Assembly: GCA_036336695.1 (NCBI GenBank)
Contig: JAYZFQ010000014.1
Span: 28,371 to 92,370, forward strand
DNA length: 64,000 nucleotides
Origin: GCA-2729515 sp036336695
Lineage (GTDB): Bacteria; Myxococcota_A; UBA9160; SMWR01
Direction: 5' to 3'
The position numbers and the translations under genes are program-made. The notes under the pieces were generated by a model. The model was not told where the DNA came from and ran no database searches. It saw only the letters and a program-made list of their open reading frames with translations. Positions 17,662-26,034 of this stretch are shown here, piece after piece. Position 1 is the first letter of the stretch. The number at the start of each line of letters is the position of its first letter.

Positions 17662-18948
17662 ATGGGATCGATGCGTGTGCTGGCGGCGGTGCTCTGGGCC
17701 GCCACGGCTCACGCAGCGGGAGACTCCGACCCGCTCCGGGTCGGAACCAGCGGCGATTATCCGCCTTTCAGCGCGGCAGATGCCGGTGAACTGCGGGGTT
17801 TCGACGTCGATGTCGCCCGGGCCTACGCCGAAGAGCGGGGGCGGCCCCTCGAATTCGTGCCCTTCGCGTGGCCCGAGCTCGTCCAGGCTCTCCGGGAAGG
17901 TCGGTTCGACGTGGCGATGTCCGGAATCACGGTCCGGCCGGAACGCAGCGCCGCCGGGCGCTTCACCGTTCCGGTCACCGAGAGCGGCGCGGTCGTGCTG
18001 GTACGCAAGCCGACGCTCGTGTCCTCGATCGACGAGGTTGACCGGCGCGGCCTGCGCCTGGGTGTCAACGCGGGGGGGCACCTCGAGCAGGTCGCGCGCA
18101 CTCACTTCCCGAAGACGACCCTCGTAGCGATTCCCAGCAACACCGAAGTGCTCCGGGCGCTCCGGTCGGGAACGGTCGACGCGGCGGTGACCGACACCCG
18201 GGAAGCCCCGCACTGGGAACGCGCGGTGGCGGACGTGCGGCGCCTGGGCCCATTCACCCGGGACCGGAAAGCCCTCCTGGTCGGCGCCGACGAGGCCACC
18301 CTCGCGTCCGACCTCGACACGTGGCTCCTGGAGCGCGAGGCCGACGGGAGCCTCGCGGCTCTCCGGCAGCGGCACTTCGGGCGCACACCGGGATCGGCGA
18401 CCGCCCTCCCGCTCGAAGCACTGGTCGCGGCCCTGGACGAGCGCCTCGCGCTCATGCCGGCGGTGACGGCCGCCAAGCGGGCGGCCGTACGCCCCATCGC
18501 GGCGCCCCGGCGGGAGCGGGTGGTGGTCGCGGCGGGCATTGCCGCCGTCCACGCTGCGGCCGAGCGCTCCGGTCGGCCTGTCCCCAACGACGCGGCGGTC
18601 AAGGAGTTCTACGCGGCCCAGATCGCCGCGGCCCGCGAGATACAGATGGCGGCCGGTCGCGACCCGGATTTCACCGGCCCCGAACCGGCCCTCGATCTCG
18701 ACGCCGCCCTGCGGCCCGCCCTGCTGCGTATCGGCGAGCGCATCGCCGCCCTCGTGGTTGCGCTTCCCACGGATCTCGAGCCCGGGCAGGTGACGCGCGT
18801 CTGCAACGCGGGCTTGCGCGCCGCCTGGCTGTCGGTTCCGGAACGCAACGCCCTGTGCGTGGCACTGCGCGCCCTGGCGGCTGCCCCGCGAACCGTTTTA
18901 GCGGATCAGGAACCGGGCGAGCGCACCGGCCAGCAAGGGAAGCACTAG
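17662..18948 (+). CDS. Periplasmic cyclohexadienyl dehydratase-chorismate mutase fusion (PheC-AroQ gamma type)
   Basis: 428 residues in three parts: a signal peptide (cleavage after ATAHA), a family-3 solute-binding-fold domain (about 23-245) resembling PheC cyclohexadienyl dehydratases, and a helical domain (about 252-410) with features of secreted AroQ-gamma chorismate mutases: an LDERLALMPAV helix, AAKRA, RERVVVA and the characteristic FYAAQIAAAREIQ. Together they would turn chorismate to prephenate to phenylpyruvate in the periplasm. Assignment of the first domain as PheC rather than an amino-acid-binding protein rests mainly on the fusion partner. A TATCTT hexamer lies 10 bp upstream of the ATG. 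The last 51 bp overlap the convergent permease gene. Confidence 0.78.
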   Translation: MGSMRVLAAVLWAATAHAAGDSDPLRVGTSGDYPPFSAADAGELRGFDVDVARAYAEERGRPLEFVPFAWPELVQALREGRFDVAMSGITVRPERSAAGRFTVPVTESGAVVLVRKPTLVSSIDEVDRRGLRLGVNAGGHLEQVARTHFPKTTLVAIPSNTEVLRALRSGTVDAAVTDTREAPHWERAVADVRRLGPFTRDRKALLVGADEATLASDLDTWLLEREADGSLAALRQRHFGRTPGSATALPLEALVAALDERLALMPAVTAAKRAAVRPIAAPRRERVVVAAGIAAVHAAAERSGRPVPNDAAVKEFYAAQIAAAREIQMAAGRDPDFTGPEPALDLDAALRPALLRIGERIAALVVALPTDLEPGQVTRVCNAGLRAAWLSVPERNALCVALRALAAAPRTVLADQEPGERTGQQGKH

Positions 18949-19410
18949 GCAGACGGCGTACCGCGCCGCGGCGAAGGAAAAGCCGAGGATCGGTACCTCC
19001 CACGCAATCAAGCGGTGCACCGACAGCAGAGACCACGCGGTCAAGAACGCCACCACGGGTCCCGGACCCGCTCCCGCCCGGAGCATGACGGCCGCGATGG
19101 GCATCGACACAAAGGGCCCGGCGGGTGTCAGCAATCCCACCACCGAGGCAATCGCGAGTCCGGCGATCCCGCTCTCCTCGCCCAGGTACTTGCGCAGCAG
19201 GTCGTGGGGAAGCAGCACGTCCACGAAGCCTGCGACCAGGAAGGAAATGGCGATCACGAGCGCGTAGCGCAGCAACAGGGCGCTACCGCCGGACAAGCCG
19301 CGGTTCACGAGATCGCCGCCTCCCTGGAGCCAGGCGAGTGACACGAGGACGGCCAATCCGCCCGCGAGCAGGAAGAACGTGGCGTCGAACACGGTCGAAC
19401 TCCGTCGCAT
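18898..19410 (-). CDS. Half-size permease (DUF318/ArsP-like membrane protein)
   Basis: 170 residues with about five transmembrane helices. The segment with LGEESGIAGLAIASV and TPAGPFVSMPI resembles the permease family related to ArsP, in shortened form. The substrate is unknown. The ATG shares its first base with the stop codon of the upstream queuosine-salvage gene (TGATG), so translation is probably coupled; a longer frame upstream just overlaps that gene. A link to queuosine-precursor uptake would be attractive but the family does not support it directly. The final 51 bp are antisense to the end of the dehydratase-mutase gene. Confidence 0.75.
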   Translation of the reverse strand: MRRSSTVFDATFFLLAGGLAVLVSLAWLQGGGDLVNRGLSGGSALLLRYALVIAISFLVAGFVDVLLPHDLLRKYLGEESGIAGLAIASVVGLLTPAGPFVSMPIAAVMLRAGAGPGPVVAFLTAWSLLSVHRLIAWEVPILGFSFAAARYAVCLVLPLLAGALARFLIR

Positions 19411-20387
19411 CAGTAGTAGGGACTCCGGGCACGGTGACGGGGGCGGGCTTTCATTTCGGGATGCTGCCCCCGGTTCCAGAGCAACGTATCGAGCCTGCGC
19501 GCGGTCGTCTCGACGCCGCGGCTTCGACACGCAGCGACGCAGCGCTCGACCGCGTGCAGGGCGACCGCGCGAATCTCGACCTCTTCGGGAGAACCCGGCG
19601 CGAGCCGTTCCCCCCGGTCGACACGATCCGCGAGAGCTGCCTCATAGTTCAGTACGCCTTCGCAGCGCAGCACGTGGGGAACGAGGTTGTCGGCGAACAT
19701 CGTGAGCTCGTCCAGGTCGTCGAAGCGCCCGTACCCGCGACCGTCGAAGGCCGCCGCAAGGTCCGACACCGTGATCTGGGCGCGCTTGAAAAACGGAACC
19801 TCGAGGTCGCCATAGCGGGCAACGTCCCGGTAGAGCGGCATCTCGGCGAGCGCGTCCACGAGCCGCGCCGCCGACCCGGCCGCCGCCTCGACCGCGGCCT
19901 CGAAGCTGCCCCCGTACCCGGCGAGCAGCCAGGTGCCGAGGTCGCGCAGGGACCGGGCGAAGAGCGCCATCAATTCCTCGGCGTCGGCTCCCGCGTCCTG
20001 CTGCCCGAAAAGACGCGTGCATGCCGTGGGCGTCATGTCCGCCAGCGCCTTTGCAGAGTACGGCCCAGAAGCCTCGAAGCGCTTGCGCAGCGCGGTCGCG
20101 ATGGTGAAGTACCCGGAACGACCACCGGGCTTGTGAAGGGAGGGAAACCATCCCGAGCCGAAGTTCACGGCGTCCAGGGTGACCACGAAGGCGAGCGTCT
20201 CCGCGTCGTCCGGAAGGGGCGCGTGGACCGGGTCGGTGATCGGCGCGTCGGCCGTGACCAGATCGGCGGCCAGCTCCCCCAGGGCCACGGAATCGATCGA
20301 AACCTGACGGGCACGCGCCGTGACTTCTGCGCAGCCCCGGCGCAACCGGGCAAAGACAGCTTCGGCGGCCACCGCTTCCGCGGTCAC
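19410..20387 (-). CDS. Queuosine salvage protein (Qng1/DUF2419 family)
   Basis: 325 residues matching the queuosine salvage glycosidase family (DUF2419), which releases queuine from queuosine 5'-monophosphate or nucleoside for reuse in tRNA. Recognisable segments: VNFGSGWFPSLHK (near residue 73), SGYFTIATALR, PFFKRAQITVSDL (near 198), LTMFADNLVPHVL and EEVEIRAVALHAVER. The family is best known from eukaryotes, with scattered bacterial members. The GTG start overlaps the lipid kinase stop as GTGA, and the 3' end overlaps the permease gene by one base, so three genes are coupled. No queuosine biosynthesis gene is visible here. Confidence 0.85.
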   Translation of the reverse strand: MTAEAVAAEAVFARLRRGCAEVTARARQVSIDSVALGELAADLVTADAPITDPVHAPLPDDAETLAFVVTLDAVNFGSGWFPSLHKPGGRSGYFTIATALRKRFEASGPYSAKALADMTPTACTRLFGQQDAGADAEELMALFARSLRDLGTWLLAGYGGSFEAAVEAAAGSAARLVDALAEMPLYRDVARYGDLEVPFFKRAQITVSDLAAAFDGRGYGRFDDLDELTMFADNLVPHVLRCEGVLNYEAALADRVDRGERLAPGSPEEVEIRAVALHAVERCVAACRSRGVETTARRLDTLLWNRGQHPEMKARPRHRARSPYY

Positions 20388-21331
20388 GGCGCCGGGAAGA
20401 GGAGCGTGAGTGCTCCCGGCAGGACATCCACCCGAGCCGGCAGAGAGCCCAGCGGCTCCCCGTCGGCTTCTACGGGAAGCGTCGCCTCCGCCGCGTCCAG
20501 TTCGAAACTGCGGCCGCGACAGAGACGCACGATCGGGTCCTCGAGATGGACACCCCGGTAGAGCTTGTGGAGCTTGCCCGCGAGGCGCAGGCGCGAGCAG
20601 CCGCGCACGATGACCGCGTCGAAGACCCCATCGTCGGGACGGGCGCCCGGCGCCACGGGAATTCCGCCACCGAAACTTCCGGCATTCGCCAGGACCGCGA
20701 GCACCAACGGTCCCTCGTGCACGGTTTCTCCGTCCACGCGGACCGTCGCCGGCGCCGGTCGCAGCCCCACGACCGTGCGAAGGATGGCAAGGAGAAACGC
20801 CAACGAGCCGCCGGCGCGGCCGAGCCACCCGAGCCGCCGCCCATAGGCGTCGGCCAAGGCGACCACTCGCCCACTGGCGCCAAAACTCACCTCGTTCGCG
20901 AACCAGGACGTCCGCTCGCGCCCTTCCGCGTCGCGGCAACGCACGCGCCCGGCGTCGATCGGTCGCGGTTTCGCGGTCTCGAGGGCTTCCCCCGCCAACC
21001 CGGCATCCAGAGGCAGCCCGAGGCCCCGCACCAGGTCGCCGCCCGTCCCGAAGGGCAGGAGACCGATCTGTACGGTATTGCCGAGGCCGGCGGAAAGCAG
21101 GCCCGTCGCCACTTCGGAGACGGTGCCGTCGCCCCCGGCCACGATGATCCGCTCCACCCCGGCGCGCGCGGCTTCACGCGCCACCCGCACCGCATCCCGT
21201 GGAGCCCCCGTGGGTTGCACCTCGAGGGGGCCGAGGCCCCGGCGGAGCCGCTGTTCGAGCTGCGCCCACCGACGCGCGTGGCGACCGCCACGGCTCCGGG
21301 GGTTCAGAACGACCAGGGTCTTCGCCGGCAC
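20384..21331 (-). CDS. Diacylglycerol kinase family lipid kinase
   Basis: 315 residues, the size of YegS/DgkB-type enzymes. Nucleotide-binding motif VAGGDGTVSEVA in the N-terminal catalytic domain and LPFGTGGDLVRGLG after it are diagnostic; the C-terminal beta-sandwich ends in DGEPLGSLPARVDVLPGA, typical of the lipid-binding half. Predicted to phosphorylate diacylglycerol or another lipid (sphingosine-like bases are possible given the SPT-like gene in this window, but this is speculation). GTG start MPAKTLVVLNP. First gene of a three-gene overlapping set with the queuosine salvage and permease genes. Confidence 0.9.
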   Translation of the reverse strand: MPAKTLVVLNPRSRGGRHARRWAQLEQRLRRGLGPLEVQPTGAPRDAVRVAREAARAGVERIIVAGGDGTVSEVATGLLSAGLGNTVQIGLLPFGTGGDLVRGLGLPLDAGLAGEALETAKPRPIDAGRVRCRDAEGRERTSWFANEVSFGASGRVVALADAYGRRLGWLGRAGGSLAFLLAILRTVVGLRPAPATVRVDGETVHEGPLVLAVLANAGSFGGGIPVAPGARPDDGVFDAVIVRGCSRLRLAGKLHKLYRGVHLEDPIVRLCRGRSFELDAAEATLPVEADGEPLGSLPARVDVLPGALTLLFPAP

Positions 21332-21395
21332 GGGCGAAAGGTTACACGAGCGGCATGGCGCGTTTCCGGGGAAACGCCGGCTCGACCGCCCGGTA

Positions 21396-23675
21396 TCAGT
21401 TTCGCGCGCGGAGCAGGTTCAGCGCCGAACCCGCCCGGAACCAATCGATCTGCTCTTCCGACATCGAGTGGCTGACGTCCACCTCGTCGCGGCTCCCGTC
21501 TTCGTGGTGGAACACCGCCTTCAGGGTTCGACCCTGGGCCAGATCGGCGAGTCCCGTCACGCTCACCCGGTCCGTCTCACGGACCTTTTCGTAGTCGGCC
21601 GGGTCCACGAAGGCAAGCGGCAATACGCCCTGCTTCTTCAGGTTCGACTCGTGAATCCGCGCAAAGCTGCGCACGATGACCGCTGCTGCGCCGAGCAGAC
21701 GCGGCGACATCGCCGCGTGCTCTCGGCTCGAACCCTCGCCGTAGTTCTCATCCCCCACCACCACCCAGCGCTTTCCCGCAGCCTTGTAGCGCTTGGCGGT
21801 CTCGGAAAACGCGACACTCGTATCGCCCGAGAGCTGGTCGAGGCCGTGTCCGGTCTCTTCCGTGAAGGCGTTCACGGCTCCTGTGAACATGTTGTCGCTG
21901 ATGTTCGTCAGGTGCCCCCGGAAACGGAGCCACTTTCCCGCCGGTGAAATGTGGTCCGTCGTGCACTTGCCCGCCGCCTTGAGGAGCAGCGGAACCTCGA
22001 CGAAATCCTCGCCGTCCCAGGCGGCGAACGGCTCGAGGACTTCCAGGCGCTCGCTCCCCGGCGCGACGACCACGCTCGCGCCCTTTCGCTCCTCCGGAGG
22101 CGGCGGGGCCAGGTAGCCCTCGAAGCTCTCCACGAAGCCGCGCCCCGGAACCTCGGGCGCCGTCGCCGGCGGCTCGAGGCGGTAGCGCTCGCCGCTCTCC
22201 GCAACCAGTTCGTCGGCCAGCGGATTCACACCGAGATCACCCGCGAGCGCGAAGGCCACCACCACTTCGGGGCTCGCGATGAACGAAAGCGTTCCCGAAT
22301 TGCCGTCGTTGCGGCGGCGGAAATTCCGGTTGTACGAATTGATGATCGAGTTCGACTCGCCCTCGGCAACGTCGTCCCGCTTCCACTGGCCGATGCACGG
22401 GCCGCAGGCGTTCGCCAGCACGACAGCGCCGATGGACTCGAAGTCCTGCATCTGCCCGTCTCTCTGGATCGTGCGGTGGATCTGTTCCGAACCCGGCGTC
22501 ACCCAGAGTTTCGTCTTCGCCCGGGCGCCGTGACGCGCAGCCTGACGCGCCACATCCGCCGCGCGCTCCAGATCTTCGTAGGAGGAGTTCGTGCAGCTAC
22601 CGATCAGTGCGGAGGAAAGGGCTTCCGGGTACCCGTTTTCCCGCGCGTCGGATGCCATGCGCGATACCGGCCGCGCCAGGTCCGGCGTGTGAGGACCCAC
22701 CACATGGGGCTCCAGCGCGGACAGGTCGATCTCCACCACCTCGTCGTAGAAGCGTTCGGGATCCTCGTGGACCTCGGGGTCCGCGCGAAGCAATTCCGCG
22801 CGCTTTTCCGCGAGTTCGGCGATCTCGCCGCGCGAGGTGGCGCGCAGGTAGGTCGCCATGCGCTCGTCGAAGGGAAAGATGGACGTCGTGGCGCCGAGCT
22901 CCGCGCCCATGTTCGTGATCGTGCCCTTCCCCGTGCAGCTGATAGACGCTGTGCCTGGACCGAAGTACTCGATCACGCGGTTGGTCCCGCCCTTCACGGT
23001 GAGCACCTCGCAGACCTTCAAGATCACGTCCTTCGGCGCCGTCCAGCCCGACAGGGATCCCGTGAGGTGAACACCGACCAGGTTCGGCTGCAACACTTCC
23101 CAGGGAAAACCCGCCATCACGTCGACGGCGTCGGCTCCACCGACGCCGCAGGCAAACATGCCGAGTCCACCGGCGTTGGGCGTGTGAGAGTCGGTTCCGA
23201 TCATCATGCCGCCCGGGAAGGCGTACTTCTCGAGCACCACCTGGTGGATGATGCCCGCGCCGGGACCCCAGAAACCGATGCCGTAACGTGCAGCCCCACT
23301 GCGAAGGAATTCGTAGACCTCGCCATTGACGTCCTGGGCGACGCGAAGATCGTCACCCGCACCGACACGGGCCTGGATCAGGTGATCGCAGTGCACCGTC
23401 GTCGGGACTGCCGTTTCCTCGCGACCCGCGAGCATGAACTGGAGCAACGCCATCTGCGCGGTGGCGTCCTGCATCGCGATCCGATCGGGACACGTCTGCA
23501 CGTAACTGCGGCCGGGGGCGATTTCCGTCGCTGCGGGATCGGCGAGGTGGCCGAGAAAGATCTTTTCGGCGTAGGTCAGCGGCCGCGCGAGGCGTTCCCG
23601 CACGACGGCGACGTTGCGTTCCAAGCTTTCGTAGACGGAGCCCACCAGCTCCGGAGTGGTCTCGATTGCGCCCAT
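21396..23675 (-). CDS. acn: Aconitate hydratase
   Basis: 759 residues, the length of mitochondrial-type aconitases (about 750-780) rather than the 890-residue AcnA/IRP or AcnB type. Converts citrate to isocitrate in the TCA cycle. Cluster cysteines appear in GSCTNSSYED and ANACGPCIGQWK; the N-terminus has DATAQMALLQF and TDSHTPNAGG, and the C-terminal swivel domain has GEGSSREHAAMSPR. All catalytic regions look intact. The ATG is preceded by a perfect AGGAGG at ideal spacing, the strongest ribosome site in this part of the window, implying high expression. 22 bp downstream of the M20 peptidase gene on the same strand. Confidence 0.97.
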   Translation of the reverse strand: MGAIETTPELVGSVYESLERNVAVVRERLARPLTYAEKIFLGHLADPAATEIAPGRSYVQTCPDRIAMQDATAQMALLQFMLAGREETAVPTTVHCDHLIQARVGAGDDLRVAQDVNGEVYEFLRSGAARYGIGFWGPGAGIIHQVVLEKYAFPGGMMIGTDSHTPNAGGLGMFACGVGGADAVDVMAGFPWEVLQPNLVGVHLTGSLSGWTAPKDVILKVCEVLTVKGGTNRVIEYFGPGTASISCTGKGTITNMGAELGATTSIFPFDERMATYLRATSRGEIAELAEKRAELLRADPEVHEDPERFYDEVVEIDLSALEPHVVGPHTPDLARPVSRMASDARENGYPEALSSALIGSCTNSSYEDLERAADVARQAARHGARAKTKLWVTPGSEQIHRTIQRDGQMQDFESIGAVVLANACGPCIGQWKRDDVAEGESNSIINSYNRNFRRRNDGNSGTLSFIASPEVVVAFALAGDLGVNPLADELVAESGERYRLEPPATAPEVPGRGFVESFEGYLAPPPPEERKGASVVVAPGSERLEVLEPFAAWDGEDFVEVPLLLKAAGKCTTDHISPAGKWLRFRGHLTNISDNMFTGAVNAFTEETGHGLDQLSGDTSVAFSETAKRYKAAGKRWVVVGDENYGEGSSREHAAMSPRLLGAAAVIVRSFARIHESNLKKQGVLPLAFVDPADYEKVRETDRVSVTGLADLAQGRTLKAVFHHEDGSRDEVDVSHSMSEEQIDWFRAGSALNLLRARN

Positions 23676-23697
23676 GTGGCCTCCTGGGCTTCACACA

Positions 23698-25098
23698 CTA
23701 GCGCAACGCGACCCCCAGTTCGGAAAGCAGGTGGGCGGCGGCGTGGGTGGCCTTCCGGAAATCCTCGAGGTCGAGGCTTTCGTTTTCCCCGTGCGCGTTG
23801 CACGGCGGATCTTCGAGTCCGAGCAACAGCTGGGGAACCCCGCCCATCACCTCGCCGAAGGGCCCGACGAACGGAATCGTCCCGCCACAGCCTATCGTCA
23901 CGGCCTCGCGCCCGAAGCCGGCGGAAAGCGCGCGGCGCGCCGCCTCGAATGCGGGCCCCTCGGGTGCGGTGCGCCAACCCGGAACCTGGGCGACGACGGA
24001 CGCCTCGACCCGGGCACCCATGGGGGGAGACTCCGTCAGGAACCGGATCACGCAGGCCGCCACACGTTCCGGGTCCTGTCCCGGCGCGAGCCGGACGCCG
24101 ACACGGGCACGTGCCTCGTCGACCAGCTGGTTGGCCGCCGTGGCGAAGGGCATCGCCTCGAGCGCCGTCACCGCGATCGCGGGGCGATGCCACAGGCGCT
24201 CGTACACCGAGCAGTCGGCGTAGCCAGACAAGGGAACGCCGGGAACGACTCCCGCTGCTTCCCGAAAGGCGTCGGCATCGAAGGGCAGCGCAGCGATGCG
24301 CGCTCGTTCTTCGGCGTCGAGCTCGGGAACGTCGTCATCGAGTCCGGGGACCGCCGGAACTCCAGCGTCATCGACCAGCCGGCCCAACAGGCGGGCCAGT
24401 GCAGTCGCAGCATCGGGAACCGGGCCGCCCCACATACCGCTGTGCACGTTGTGATCGAGGACACGCAACGAGACATCGACCTGGAGAATTCCCCGCAGGC
24501 TGGTGGTGAGCGAGGGAATGCCGGTTTCGAGATTCTGGGTGTCGGAAAGCACGAGAACATCCGCATCGAGCCGCTCGCGATGCACGCGGAGGAATTCCGC
24601 CAGGTGTCCCGAGCCGATCTCTTCTTCTCCCTCCACGATGAGCTTCACGTGGAGCGGCGGGCCCCCTTCCGCCTCGATCCACGCGCGCAACGCCGCCGCG
24701 TGGAGACAAAACCCCGCCTTGTCATCGACCACGCCACGACCGTAGAGCCGTCCATCGTCACGGAGCGTCGGCTCAAACGCCGGGGTCTCCCACCGGTCGA
24801 GGCGGCCGGGCGGCTGGACGTCGTGGTGCGCGTAGATCAGTGCAGTCGCTGCACCGGGGTTGGACGCACGCTTTTCCGCCACCACATAGGGGTGCGCGCC
24901 GGGAAGCCGGAGCACCTCGACCCCGTCGAGTCCGGCGTCGCGCATCACGTCCGCCACGGCATCCGCAGAGCGTTCGAGTTCGGCGGGGTCGAACCCCGTC
25001 GCGCTGACCCCGGGAATCCGAGACAGCGTCACGAGTTCTTCGAGACTCGCATCGAAGCCGTTGTCGATCGCTTCGCAAACCTTCTGCGTCGCGGGCAT
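23698..25098 (-). CDS. M20 family metallopeptidase (dipeptidase/deacylase)
   Basis: 466 residues, the usual size of M20 dipeptidase-like hydrolases. Metal-binding motifs: YAHHDVQPPG (His and catalytic Asp), VDDKAGFCLHAAAL (bridging Asp) and VEGEEEIGSGH (catalytic Glu), with a dimerisation lid including DHNVHSGMWGG. Near the C-terminus IGCGGTIPFV and AHGENESLDL complete the site. Probably hydrolyses dipeptides or N-acylated amino acids in the cytoplasm. The ATG (MPATQKV) is favoured; an open frame far upstream reads through the divergent hydrolase gene and is spurious. Divergent from that gene with only 26 bp between starts. Confidence 0.93.
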   Translation of the reverse strand: MPATQKVCEAIDNGFDASLEELVTLSRIPGVSATGFDPAELERSADAVADVMRDAGLDGVEVLRLPGAHPYVVAEKRASNPGAATALIYAHHDVQPPGRLDRWETPAFEPTLRDDGRLYGRGVVDDKAGFCLHAAALRAWIEAEGGPPLHVKLIVEGEEEIGSGHLAEFLRVHRERLDADVLVLSDTQNLETGIPSLTTSLRGILQVDVSLRVLDHNVHSGMWGGPVPDAATALARLLGRLVDDAGVPAVPGLDDDVPELDAEERARIAALPFDADAFREAAGVVPGVPLSGYADCSVYERLWHRPAIAVTALEAMPFATAANQLVDEARARVGVRLAPGQDPERVAACVIRFLTESPPMGARVEASVVAQVPGWRTAPEGPAFEAARRALSAGFGREAVTIGCGGTIPFVGPFGEVMGGVPQLLLGLEDPPCNAHGENESLDLEDFRKATHAAAHLLSELGVALR

Positions 25099-25124
25099 TG
25101 GACCAGTGGTAGCATGCGCGTGGC

Positions 25125-25985
25125 ATGGAGCCGACACCGCGCAACGTTCCCGGGTCCACGGGGTTCGACCTGAACCTGCTCGAATGGAGCACCGAAGGCG
25201 TCCCCCTCCTCCTGCTCCACGGCTTCGGCAACGAGGCGCACATCTGGGACGACTTCGCGCCCGCCGTCGCTCCGTATTACCGGACCCTCGCCTTGGACCA
25301 CCGCGGGCACGGGGACTCCGGATGGGACCCGGAAGCCCGCTATGACCTGGATTTTTTCGTCGACGATGTCGAGTCCGTAACGGAAGCGCTCGGCATCGAA
25401 CGCCTCGTTCTGGTCGGTCACTCCCTCGGCGGTCGTGTCTCGACCCTCTTCGCGGGCCGCCACCCGGAACGCGTCGCCGGCCTCGTTCTGGTGGATATCG
25501 GCCCCGAGTTGGATGCCCGCGGCGTCCTGCGCATTCGCGAGGAAACCCAGTCCAGCCTGAGTCCGATCTTCGACTCCACCGAAGGCTACGCGCGCCTCCT
25601 CTCCCTGCACTACCCCGCGGCCACGGCAGACGCCATCCAGCGCATGACACGCCACGGGCTGCGCAAGCGCCCCGACAGCCGCTACGAGTTGAAGCAGGAT
25701 CCAGCGCTGCGCGGCTCCATTTCACGAGACGCCAGCGAGGCCGCCTTGCGGGAGGAACGCCTCGTCCAGGAGCAGTGGGACGCGCTGGCGAAGATCCCGG
25801 CACCGACGCTCGTCGTGCGTGGCGCGGCATCCGATGTCTTTGCTCCGGACGTCGCAGACCGGATGGCCGACGAGGTTCTCCAGAACGGCCAGCTCGCCGT
25901 CGTCGGCCAGGCAGGCCACTCGGTGATGACGGACAACCCGGAAGGATTTCGCGATGCCGTGACGGAGTTCGTCCTCGCCGAGTAG
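25125..25985 (+). CDS. Alpha/beta hydrolase
   Basis: 286 residues with the alpha/beta-hydrolase fold: oxyanion-hole segment LLLHGFGNE, LDHRGHGDSG strand, nucleophile elbow GHSLGG, catalytic Asp probably in RGAASDVFAPDVADR and His in VGQAGHSVMTDNP. Substrate not predictable from this. A TAGCAT hexamer nine bases before the ATG could be a -10 element, and the region is shared with the divergent M20 peptidase. Downstream is the MlaC-like gene, separated by 49 bp with its own TAGACT hexamer, so probably a separate transcript. Confidence 0.9.
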   Translation: MEPTPRNVPGSTGFDLNLLEWSTEGVPLLLLHGFGNEAHIWDDFAPAVAPYYRTLALDHRGHGDSGWDPEARYDLDFFVDDVESVTEALGIERLVLVGHSLGGRVSTLFAGRHPERVAGLVLVDIGPELDARGVLRIREETQSSLSPIFDSTEGYARLLSLHYPAATADAIQRMTRHGLRKRPDSRYELKQDPALRGSISRDASEAALREERLVQEQWDALAKIPAPTLVVRGAASDVFAPDVADRMADEVLQNGQLAVVGQAGHSVMTDNPEGFRDAVTEFVLAE

Positions 25986-26034
25986 CCCGACCGGCAGGGC
26001 GTTCCCCGAGGCCCTGCTAGACTGCGCACCAGCG

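Noticed and set aside
18898..19410. Queuine or queuosine-precursor transporter
   Set aside because: Only proximity to the salvage gene supports it; the sequence resembles DUF318/ArsP-like permeases, not YhhQ or QueT.
21951..24509. 850-codon plus-strand frame over aconitase and M20 peptidase
   Set aside because: Spans two well-recognised minus-strand genes and shows no motif of its own.
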